A DNA stretch of 64,000 nucleotides, from contig NZ_FOLM01000003.1 in NCBI RefSeq assembly GCF_900112355.1, forward strand, positions 68,274 through 132,273, read 5' to 3'. Shown here one piece after another: positions 18,962-25,621 of the stretch (position 1 is its first letter; the number at the start of each line of letters is the position of its first letter). Made by a program: the position numbers and the translations under genes. Below the pieces are notes generated by a model. The model worked only from the letters and a program-made list of their open reading frames with translations, had not been told where the DNA came from and ran no database searches. The stretch comes from Streptomyces aidingensis (GTDB lineage: Bacteria > Actinomycetota > Actinomycetes > Streptomycetales > Streptomycetaceae).

Positions 18962-19495
18962 TCAGGGAGTGGGAGGACCGGGCGGCGGGGGCGGGGCAGG
19001 GCTCTCGCGCAGGGAGGCCAGGACCAGGCGTCCGTACGGGGTGGCCAGGGCCGCCGCCGTGGCGGCGAAGGCGGCGCCGAGGCCGGCGGCGAGGTGCCAG
19101 GGGGAGTCCGTGCCGAGGGCCTGCACGACGCCCAGCGCGGTCCCCAGCGGCAGGCCGAGGATGGTGAGGATGCCCAGTGCTCCGCTGATCTGCTGGTTCT
19201 GGCGGGTCTGGACCCATTGCCCGAAGTCGGCGGCCTGGGCCGTGACGTCCGCGAACCGCTCCGGCAGCCGGTACTGCTCCTGAAAGGCCACCAGCAGGTC
19301 GTTCGCCGGGCCGTGGGCGGTCAGGTGCTGCTGCCAGTAGACACTGCGGAAGCGGGCCAGTTGCCCTTCCAGGGCGGCGACCCGCCGGGCCAGCCCCGGC
19401 CCGTCGAAGACATCGGACAGGCTGTCCGCGATCTCGTCGATGTGGTCCCGCTGGATGCTGCCCAGCAGCAGGGCGTCCAGATAGACGGTCCTCAT
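18962..19495 (-). CDS. Two-TM membrane protein, C-terminal segment of a conflict-system component
   Basis: A 177-aa reading frame. Residues 1-100 are helical and charged ('YLDALLLGSIQRDHIDEIAD', 'LEGQLARFRSVYWQQHLT'), followed by two membrane segments at about 104-128 and 134-154 and a proline-rich tail, a layout like the C-terminal hairpin of CorA-type proteins. The frame is protein-like upstream of the ATG too ('DDFFGFAAQH' directly before Met1), where it overlaps the previous frame. So this is probably not a separate gene but the C-terminal part of the protein encoded at 19492-20255, separated by a one-base frame break near 19530. As annotated, its ATG overlaps the preceding stop as ATGA. 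Confidence 0.6.
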   Translation of the reverse strand: MRTVYLDALLLGSIQRDHIDEIADSLSDVFDGPGLARRVAALEGQLARFRSVYWQQHLTAHGPANDLLVAFQEQYRLPERFADVTAQAADFGQWVQTRQNQQISGALGILTILGLPLGTALGVVQALGTDSPWHLAAGLGAAFAATAAALATPYGRLVLASLRESPAPPPPPGPPTP

Positions 19496-20172
19496 GTGCT
19501 GCGCCGCGAAGCCGAAGAAGTCGTCTTCTCCCCGTCGGCGCGGTGGCCGAGGAAGGCTGCGCCGTGCCGCAGGATGAGGGCGCTCCAGTCGGCGGAGATG
19601 CGCAGTGCCCGCTCCCGGATACGGGGCAGTTCCTCAGGCGGCAGCGGGTAGTCGGAGCTGTTGGACCGGGAGGCGAGCTGCCACAACCACATGTCGGCTG
19701 CCTCGGGCAACGGGCCGTCCGCCGGATCGCGCAGCGCGGGTGTGTGTTCGGTCCGCGGAGTGAGAAAAGCGAGCGTGTACGGGCGGGCAAGCGCGAACGG
19801 CCGGGCCTGCGGGCGGGTTCCGGCGATGTCTCGCAGCAGGCGTTCGGGTGCCAGCGGACCGTGCAGCGGGCTGGGCGGCGCGCCGTAGCGGCCGCCGAGG
19901 GCGCGCAGCGTGTCCAGCAGGCGCGGGCCGCGCACGGTGAGATGCAGTATGGCGAGGGCGGATGCCGGCTGGCGCACGGTTGCCGTGCTCAGCAGCTCGA
20001 TGCCGTCGAGAGTGACCGGGCCGTGGCCGAGGTCCGTGATGCGGTGCCAGCGGCAGGGCCGCTCCGGCGTCCCGTACAGCGCCCGTCCGGCGGCGGGCGT
20101 GAAGTACGTCTGCCGCAGCGCGAGATCCGTCCCCCGCCCGCCGAGGGAGAAGGGCAGCGGCCTTCGTCCCAC
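19492..20172 (-). CDS. Unknown protein, central segment of the same conflict-system component
   Basis: A 226-aa frame beginning at a GTG at 20172. It is a mixed alpha/beta protein with no motif I can name with certainty ('ALRQTYFTPAAGRALYG', 'IELLSTATVRQPASALAIL', 'WSALILRHGAAFLGHRADGE'). The true N-terminus is probably the short frame at 20173-20255 and the true C-terminus the membrane segment at 18962-19495, giving one protein of about 430 residues ending in a two-TM hairpin. The last residues of this frame ('TTSSASRRST') look unlike a natural end. The general layout recalls CATRA-type proteins linked to NTPase conflict systems; that family link is inference only. Confidence 0.55.
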   Translation of the reverse strand: MGRRPLPFSLGGRGTDLALRQTYFTPAAGRALYGTPERPCRWHRITDLGHGPVTLDGIELLSTATVRQPASALAILHLTVRGPRLLDTLRALGGRYGAPPSPLHGPLAPERLLRDIAGTRPQARPFALARPYTLAFLTPRTEHTPALRDPADGPLPEAADMWLWQLASRSNSSDYPLPPEELPRIRERALRISADWSALILRHGAAFLGHRADGEKTTSSASRRST

Positions 20173-20255
20173 GGGGGAGTGGCGCGCAGGGCCACGGGCA
20201 GCACCACAGTGATCAACTGCCGTACGCCCTCGGCAGCCGCGAGCTCCGGACTCAT
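20173..20255 (-). pseudogene. N-terminal segment of the same component, out of frame by one base
   Basis: Starts at the ATG at 20255, which overlaps the stop of the 86-aa gene as ATGA. It reads 'MSPELAAAEGVRQLITVVLP' and then 'VALRATPP', a natural amphipathic N-terminus, before running into nonsense. One extra C in the C5 run at 20173-20177 (minus strand) would join it to the GTG-started frame at 20172. Confidence 0.55.
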
Positions 20256-20512
20256 GCGTAGAAGTCCTCCGGATCCGGCTGGTCCAGCCGGATCACGAAA
20301 CCGGCCCGCCACGCGCCGGGGTGGGGCAGGTGGAACCGCACTCGTTCGCCGGTCCGGATCGTGCGGAAACCGTCCGAGACGATGTCGGTGTAGTCAAAGG
20401 TGTAGTGGTGCCCGTCGTCCTCGTCCTCCACGACATACAGCCCCAGCTTGCCGTCGTGCCCGCCGCCGCTTGGCCTGCGGTCCACGACCCTTCCGTACCG
20501 CGCCTCGGTCAT
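20252..20512 (-). CDS. Small beta-rich (OB/cold-shock-like) protein of the conflict operon
   Basis: An 86-aa acidic protein with alternating hydrophobic strands ('GRVVDRR', 'LGLYVVEDED', 'HYTFDYTDIV', 'GERVRFHLP', 'AGFVIRL'). The spacing and the 'G-x-R-V-x-F' strand resemble a cold-shock/S1-like OB fold, which often binds nucleic acid. This assignment rests on pattern only. The ATG overlaps the stop of the FGE-like gene as ATGA and its own stop overlaps the next ATG as ATGA, so it is translated as part of the operon and probably works with the NTPase. Confidence 0.7.
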   Translation of the reverse strand: MTEARYGRVVDRRPSGGGHDGKLGLYVVEDEDDGHHYTFDYTDIVSDGFRTIRTGERVRFHLPHPGAWRAGFVIRLDQPDPEDFYA

Positions 20513-21231
20513 GACGTCTCCTCCGCCGGAAGCTCCGTGACGCAGCGGAAGCCCACGGCGTTGCTGCCGCCGCGCTTCCGGAAGACGCCCTTGCTGCCGG
20601 TCCGCACCGCCCGCAGCGGATTGTCGTAGCTGCCGCCGCAGATCACGGCCTCTCCCGGGTCCTTCAGCACGGTGGAGGTCCACTCCCACACCTGTCCCGC
20701 CATGTCCACGATGCCGAAGGGGGAGCGGTTGGCGGGCCGGTCGTCGACCGGGGTGGTCCAGGCCCGGCGGATGGCGTCCTGAGCAAACCCCTCCCGCCAT
20801 GCCTGGTGGGTGACCACCGGCCGCCCGACCCAGGTGTCGGCGCAGTTCAGGGGGGCGGCGTCCGGGTCGTCGCCCCAGGGGAACAGGCGGCCGTCGGCGC
20901 CGCGTGCGGCGGCCTCCCACTCCAGTGAGGTCGGCAGCCGTTTGCCCTCGAACGCCGCGAACGCATACGCGCTCCACCAGTTGACGCAGACGGCCGGATG
21001 GTTGTCGAAGCGCGGGTCGGTGAAGTACGCGGGGTCCTTGAGCCTGGCCGTCCACGGGGTGTGCTCGACGTGGTCCGGCTGCTGCGGGTGGTTCCACTCC
21101 GAGGTGCCGTCTTCCCGCAGCGCCTCCAGGAAACGCCGGTAGCGGGCAACGGTCACCGGATACCGGTCGAAGCGGACCGGGCGCTCCACCCGGCGCAGCA
21201 GCAGCCGCTCGGCCGGCCCTACCAGATACAC
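20509..21231 (-). CDS. FGE-sulfatase/SUMF1-like domain protein (probably fused to the NACHT NTPase)
   Basis: A 240-aa formylglycine-generating-enzyme-like domain starting at a GTG at 21231. Typical landmarks: 'RYPVTVARYRRFLEAL', 'HPAVCVNWWSAYAFAAFEGK', 'RLPTSLEWEAAARG', 'LFPWGDD', 'VWEWT', 'GGSYDN' and 'VGFRCV'. The active-site cysteine pair of true FGE is absent from the C-terminal loop, so a binding role (C-type-lectin-like fold) is more likely than catalysis. The first residue lies inside the end of the NTPase gene (13-bp overlap, different frame) and the domain lacks any linker. One extra G in the GGG run at 21231-21233 would fuse the two as 'LPAG-VYLVG', so a split or frameshifted fusion is likely. 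Confidence 0.75.
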   Translation of the reverse strand: MYLVGPAERLLLRRVERPVRFDRYPVTVARYRRFLEALREDGTSEWNHPQQPDHVEHTPWTARLKDPAYFTDPRFDNHPAVCVNWWSAYAFAAFEGKRLPTSLEWEAAARGADGRLFPWGDDPDAAPLNCADTWVGRPVVTHQAWREGFAQDAIRRAWTTPVDDRPANRSPFGIVDMAGQVWEWTSTVLKDPGEAVICGGSYDNPLRAVRTGSKGVFRKRGGSNAVGFRCVTELPAEETS

Positions 21232-23132
21232 CCGGCCGGCAGCACGCAGTCGTCCGATTCCTCCCGCGCCTGCGGCAGCCCGGCGAGGAAGGCCCGGACC
21301 TGCTCGGTGAGGAACGCTCCGCCCGGCAGCGCCGCCGCGATCTCCCGTCCGGCCGCCGTCGCCAGGAAACGTGCCGCCAGCAGCTCCTGGAAGGCGGTGT
21401 GGGCGAAGGCGACGCGATCGGGCCCGTCCGGGCGCAGCACGGGGGCCAGCGCGCAGGTCTCCAGCTCCGGCCGGCCGCCGGTGAACGCCTGCGGTCCCAG
21501 CATCCGGACCAGGTCCAGCAGCGAGAACACCGTCCGGCCCTCCAGGAAGGCCCGGCCGAGGGTGCCGGGCAGCGCGGCCTCCAGCTCCGGCCGGTTCCGC
21601 TCCGCCAGCACCTGGGATATCCGGGCGCCGAGCAGTGCCCCGAGCGGCTGCCCGCCCGGCCCGGTGTGCAGCAGGCCGCCGAGACGGCGTTCCAGCGGGG
21701 TGGCACCGGGGCCGGTGAGCCGCACCACGTGGCAGTGCGGCAGCCGCTCCGGGTCCACCCCGTGCACATACAGCTGCTCCACCAGCTGTTCGGAGCGGGC
21801 GGCTCCATGGTCCAGGAGCTGGCGGATCTGCGGGGAGTCGGCGAGGAACGACACCCGGGAGCTCATCACCACGGCGGACTCGGCGGAGAGCACCGCGGCG
21901 AGCTCGGCGAAGAGCTGGACGAAGCCGGCGGCGCTGGGCTCCGCCACGCCCTCGTCCACCGCATCCAGCACGCACAGGGCCTTGCCGGAGCGGATCAGAT
22001 ACAGGAACAGGTCGTAGGCGCGGGCCCGGTCGGCCGGCATGCAGGGGGCCAGCAGCCGGGAGACGTATTCGGCGAAAGACTCATCCGGCGGCTTGAGACT
22101 GAGATCGAAGCAGAAGCGGAAGCGGCGGGTCTCCTCCGTGGCCACCAGGCGGCGCAGCAGCGTGCTCTTGCCGCTGCCGGGTCTGCCGACGACGAGGACA
22201 TTCGCCCGGCCGCCGGCGAGCCGGGCGAGCAGCGCGGCGGCGTCCGCCTCCTCCGCGATCTGCGGCTGACCGGTGCGCGGGTCGGCGGCGAGCACCGCCG
22301 CCGTGATGGGCTCCGGCCGCTCCACGGGCGGGAGGGGCGGCAGATGGGCGTCGAAGTCGAGAAGCGTGGAGACGAAGCCGTCGTAGCGGATGATGCGGAA
22401 CCCGTCGCCCAGCAGCTCCCGCACGGCGTCGTGCGCCTGGTCCAGGACGACGAACCGGGTGAGCTTGGGCAGGCGGGTGCGCAGCAGCTCGCCGCCCGTG
22501 GTGGTCAGCACATGGTGCAGGTCCTCGGCGTCCCGGGACAGCAGCAGCTCCACATACTCCAGCCGGGCCCCGGATTCCCGGCAGAAGAGCTGGTAGACGG
22601 TGTCGGAGGTGAGCACGAACCGCTTGGCGCTGCGATAACCGAGGGTCAGGTACAGACCCGCCAGGAACTCGGCCCGCTCCGCGACCTCCCGCACCAGCGT
22701 CGGCTCGTCGCCCAGCAGAGCGGCGCTGCCGGTGCTGGTGAACCAGGCCAGGACATCGACGAGGCGCCGGATGGCGGTCAGGCCGTCCTCCGTGGCGATG
22801 GGCGCCCCGCCGTCGTGCCCGGCCCGGTTGCGCAGCCGCCGGATGTCCTCCAGTGCCTCCAGCACCGCCACCGAACGGATATGCGGACGGCAGCGTTTGA
22901 TGAGGTCGTTCAGGGCCCGGGCGGACGGATCGCCCTCGATGGCGTGGTGCCGCCAGAGCTGTTTGAGCAGACGCTCGCAGAGCGTGCCGATGAGGGCGAC
23001 GGTGGTCTCGGGATAGCCGTCGTCCAGGGCCCGTAACGGCCGCTCCAGGTCCAGACCGAGGCGGACGGCGAGCCGGGCATGGTCGTCAAGCTCCGCACGC
23101 AGCCGCTGAAGACGGGAATCGACCGCGCTCAC
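21219..23132 (-). CDS. HEPN-NACHT NTPase, predicted conflict/defence protein
   Basis: A 637-aa multidomain protein. Residues ~20-135 form a helical HEPN-like domain with the RNase-type R-x4-H motif Arg101-NRAG-His106 ('RLRNRAGHDG'). Residues ~140-270 are a second alpha/beta domain I cannot name. Residues ~305-480 are a NACHT-type STAND ATPase with Walker A GRPGSGKST (316-324), Walker B 'LCVLDAVDE' (386-394) and a sensor 'SSR' (about 425). The helical tail ends 'FAHTAFQELLAARFL', normal for NACHT. Starts at a GTG at 23132 overlapping the methyltransferase stop (GTGA). It would sense a trigger, oligomerise with ATP and release an RNase effector, as in bacterial NACHT defence proteins; this role is inferred. 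Confidence 0.85.
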   Translation of the reverse strand: MSAVDSRLQRLRAELDDHARLAVRLGLDLERPLRALDDGYPETTVALIGTLCERLLKQLWRHHAIEGDPSARALNDLIKRCRPHIRSVAVLEALEDIRRLRNRAGHDGGAPIATEDGLTAIRRLVDVLAWFTSTGSAALLGDEPTLVREVAERAEFLAGLYLTLGYRSAKRFVLTSDTVYQLFCRESGARLEYVELLLSRDAEDLHHVLTTTGGELLRTRLPKLTRFVVLDQAHDAVRELLGDGFRIIRYDGFVSTLLDFDAHLPPLPPVERPEPITAAVLAADPRTGQPQIAEEADAAALLARLAGGRANVLVVGRPGSGKSTLLRRLVATEETRRFRFCFDLSLKPPDESFAEYVSRLLAPCMPADRARAYDLFLYLIRSGKALCVLDAVDEGVAEPSAAGFVQLFAELAAVLSAESAVVMSSRVSFLADSPQIRQLLDHGAARSEQLVEQLYVHGVDPERLPHCHVVRLTGPGATPLERRLGGLLHTGPGGQPLGALLGARISQVLAERNRPELEAALPGTLGRAFLEGRTVFSLLDLVRMLGPQAFTGGRPELETCALAPVLRPDGPDRVAFAHTAFQELLAARFLATAAGREIAAALPGGAFLTEQVRAFLAGLPQAREESDDCVLPAGCIW

Positions 23133-23923
23133 CCGGCGTCCCCGTTCCGCCGGGCCAGGATGAACGCGAAGCGGTCCGGGAACACCAGCACCTCCTCCGG
23201 GTGCGCGGTGCGCATCCAGTCCAGCCCGCCCTCCAGCTCGGCATCGCCGAAGGTGGAGAGCACCGACATGTAACGGGACCGGACCATGGCGAAGTAGCGC
23301 TCCCGCTCGATGCGCAATTCGTGCTCGACATGGCTGAGTTCCACCGCCAGCCCGGCGGAGGACAGAGCCTCGGCGAGGCGGGCGGGGTCCGGCTGAAGCT
23401 CTTCGTAGCGCCGCAGCGCGGCCGGGAAGAGTGGATAGGCGATCGTGGCCGGCAGCATGACCACCAGCAGCCGCCCCTGCGGGGCGAGCAGGCCGGTGAG
23501 GCCGGTGAGGGTGGCCGCCGGGTCCTCGAAGTGGTGCACGGCCTCCTTCAGCCAGACGGCGTCGAGCGGCCGGTGGGAGGGCGGAAGCGCCACGTCACCC
23601 CGTACGAGCTCCTCCGCCGAGGCACGGAGGGTGCGCAGCCCCGGCACGGAGGTGTCGATCCGGTCGAGCATCGCCGCGGACGGGTCGACACACAGGATGC
23701 CCGCATCCGGGCGGACGGCCCTGGCCACCTCGCGGGCGAACAGGCCCGTTCCGCAGCCGATGTCGCCGATCCGGTCACCGGCCGTGAGGCCGAGCGCGGA
23801 GGCGATCCGGCCGGACATCCACGGGACGTAGTCCTCGGAGTAGACCCACAGCTCGTCGTAGCTCTCGGCGAGCGCCTCGTAATGCTTCTCCGCGTCGGCC
23901 CGGTGCACCCATCGCCCCCTCAT
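23129..23923 (-). CDS. Class I SAM-dependent methyltransferase heading the conflict operon
   Basis: A 264-aa Rossmann methyltransferase. Motif I 'IGDIGCGTGLF' is at about residues 52-62, with 'ILCVDPSAAMLDRI' (SAM ribose binding), 'DAVWLKEAVHHFED' and 'LAPQGRLLVVM' following as in the Methyltransf_11/25 group. The first residues 'RADAEKHYEALAESYDELW' are typical of small-molecule methyltransferases. The ATG at 23923 gives a standard N-terminus; a TTG at 23971 is possible. Its stop overlaps the NTPase start (GTGA), so it is the first gene of the overlapping operon. Substrate unknown. It might modify a metabolite or nucleic acid sensed or made by the system, or be a passenger. Confidence 0.82.
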   Translation of the reverse strand: MRGRWVHRADAEKHYEALAESYDELWVYSEDYVPWMSGRIASALGLTAGDRIGDIGCGTGLFAREVARAVRPDAGILCVDPSAAMLDRIDTSVPGLRTLRASAEELVRGDVALPPSHRPLDAVWLKEAVHHFEDPAATLTGLTGLLAPQGRLLVVMLPATIAYPLFPAALRRYEELQPDPARLAEALSSAGLAVELSHVEHELRIERERYFAMVRSRYMSVLSTFGDAELEGGLDWMRTAHPEEVLVFPDRFAFILARRNGDAG

Positions 23924-24395
23924 GGCAACCCGTTGTGCCCACCAGGCTACCGGCCGGCGCAGGAGGATCAACCGGGACAGCGGCCACCGGAGAACCGGCG
24001 AACAAGGTCGTCACTCAAGCCCTGGCGGCTCGCACACCGCGCGACGGGAGGCGCCGCGATGGGCCGGGCTCCGTGGGTTCATGTGTCGGTCCCCGGGCCG
24101 ATGGGCCGCCAGGGGAGCCCTGTCGTCGGGTGGGCGGGGCTGGGTTCCGCAGTGGCCGGCGAGGGCGTCGACGAGCGACGGGCCGCGCTTGCCGGCACCG
24201 AGTTCATTGGGATCGGGAGCTACGGGCGGGCGGATGGTCTGCCCCGGTCAGGCGGCTTTGCCTGCTGGTGGCGCTGCATGGCCGTGGCGCTGATCGCCGG
24301 AAATGTCATGACCATGGCGGACTCGCAACCGGGACCACGCCCTCAGCCGGGGCATGTGCCTACGACGCGGTGCTCGACGTCCTGAACGACGGTGA
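23924..24395. other. Gene-less segment upstream of the conflict operon
   Basis: No frame with natural composition could be followed. Short patches hint at decayed coding sequence (for example a plus-strand 'RRAALAGTEFIGIGSYGRADG' at 24175-24240), but nothing can be named. The operon's promoter should lie in the first part; no clear hexamers were seen. Confidence 0.4.
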
Positions 24396-24512
24396 ACCGA
24401 CGGCATCGACACCGGCGCCTGGTACGTGCTGGTGAACCGCAACAGCGGCAAGGCGACGGACGTGTACAACCTGGCCACCCATGACGGCGCGGACATCGTG
24501 CAGTGGTCGGGT
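24396..24512 (+). pseudogene. Fragment of a ricin-type lectin (RICIN) domain
   Basis: After an in-frame TGA, one frame reads 'TDGIDTGAWYVLVNRNSGKA' followed by 'TDVYNLATHDGADIVQWSGG'. That is one beta-trefoil repeat with the hallmark 'LVNRNSGK' and 'QW'. There is no start codon or signal peptide, and the frame passes directly into a hydrolase fragment in another frame. Confidence 0.65.
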
Positions 24513-24840
24513 GGTCCCCGCCCGCGTCTTTCCCACCACCTCCAGCGGCACCCAGCGCAACATCCAGGACGTCCACAACGGCAACCAGTCCATGGACGTC
24601 TCCGAAGGCCTCACCCGCACCCTCGCCCTCAACACGACGCCGGGCGACCCCTTCGCCGGCCGTCTCGACACCTCGGCCGGCGTCGGTGTCGCCGGGCATT
24701 CCCTCGGGGGCATGACCACCCACGGGCTGCTCACCGCCTGGCCGGACGACCGGATCACCGCCGCCGTCCCGTTCGCGACCCTGGACATGGGCGATCCGGC
24801 GAGCCAGGTGGCGGCGAATGTCCTGTTCGTCCACGGTGGA
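24511..24840 (+). pseudogene. Fragment of an alpha/beta hydrolase (dienelactone-hydrolase/PAF-acetylhydrolase-like)
   Basis: A second frame reads 'VVPARVFPTTSSGTQRN', then 'LTRTLALNTTPGDPFAGRLD', the nucleophile elbow 'VGVAGHSLGGMTTHGLL' and 'QVAANVLFVHGG'. The oxyanion region and the catalytic His part are missing. At 24836 the frame changes to 'VDWLRWSLYGDTAARDRPAS', which is the C-terminal end of the same hydrolase type, so an internal piece has been lost. Confidence 0.65.
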
Positions 24841-25110
24841 CTGGCTGCGCTGGAGCCTGTACGGCGACACCGCCGCCCGTGACCGCCCGGCCTCCGACGC
24901 CACCTCCGGCACCACCACCGCCTGGGAGTCGTCCTTCACTCTGCCGCCGCCGTCCGGCTCGGTGGTCAGTCTCCGCTCCCGCGCCAGCGACCGGTATGTC
25001 TGCGCGGAGAACGCGGGGGCGGATCCGCTGGCCGCCAAGCGCACCGCCGTCGGACTGTGGGAGTCGTGCGACCTGGCCGGTGCCCGAGCGCTCCCGGGGC
25101 GCCGGGGACC
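24836..25110 (+). pseudogene. Hydrolase C-terminus joined to a fascin-like domain fragment
   Basis: The third frame begins with the hydrolase tail ('LRWSLYGDTAARD', 'DATSGTTTAWESSF') and continues with 'VSLRSRASDRYVCAENAGA' and 'PLAAKRTAVGLWESCDL', a fascin/AbfB-like beta-trefoil repeat found on secreted enzymes. Together with the two preceding pieces it is a shuffled set of secreted-enzyme remnants. Confidence 0.6.
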
Positions 25111-25380
25111 TGCCGGTCCGGCGAACCCTCCCGGACATATACCGAAAGGGTGGAGGCAGGTAATTCGCCCCCGCGCACGGCCATTCGGCGCAATACGGCG
25201 GCCGGTCCGCTCGGGCCGGCCGGCATTTTCCACCATCGCTGTAGCTCTGCGCCATAACCGCGAAATCCAGACCGGCCGCTCCAACTGCTCAGCTCGCCCG
25301 AAATGGTCACATGACAACTTTGTCGGGGCCGGCCGAAGTCTGTGTCCGGCGCAGCGGTAATGGCCGACAGTTGCGGGGCG

Positions 25381-25409
25381 TTGACATCGATTGCACATCC
25401 CGGCAGGCT
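25381..25409 (+). promoter_or_regulatory. Candidate promoter for the glycosyltransferase-oxygenase genes
   Basis: A perfect TTGACA hexamer occurs at about 25382, with a weak CAGGCT hexamer 17 bp later. It lies 210 bp before the glycosyltransferase ATG in a locally less GC-rich stretch. The rest of 25111-25621 holds no gene I can support. Confidence 0.35.
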
Positions 25410-25478
25410 TTGCGGAGCGGCCCGGGACAGATGGTGAATCCGGTTGTTCCAGGCTGCTTTGCCCAGCGTCGATCGAGG

Positions 25479-25503
25479 TTTCCCCGCCGCCACGGCGGGG
25501 AAA
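25479..25503 (+). terminator. Perfect stem-loop in the leader before the glycosyltransferase gene
   Basis: TTTCCCCGCCG pairs perfectly with CGGCGGGGAAA around a 3-nt loop. It lies between the candidate promoter and the start codon, so it is either an attenuator or the terminator of the decayed upstream genes. Confidence 0.5.
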
Positions 25504-25621
25504 TGCGCTGAGCCTCGTAGCACTACCCGGACATCGACGGTCCCTTTCGCCTGCCGGGCATTCCCGCCCGTCCGGGGCGGGGTTCCGACTCGTTTCCGAA
25601 GGCAGGGGGACCGGAGAACCG

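Noticed and set aside
20252..21808. A 518-codon frame joining the NTPase tail region to the OB-like protein
   Set aside because: Only the last 86 codons are protein-like; the rest is an out-of-frame reading of the NTPase and FGE-like genes.
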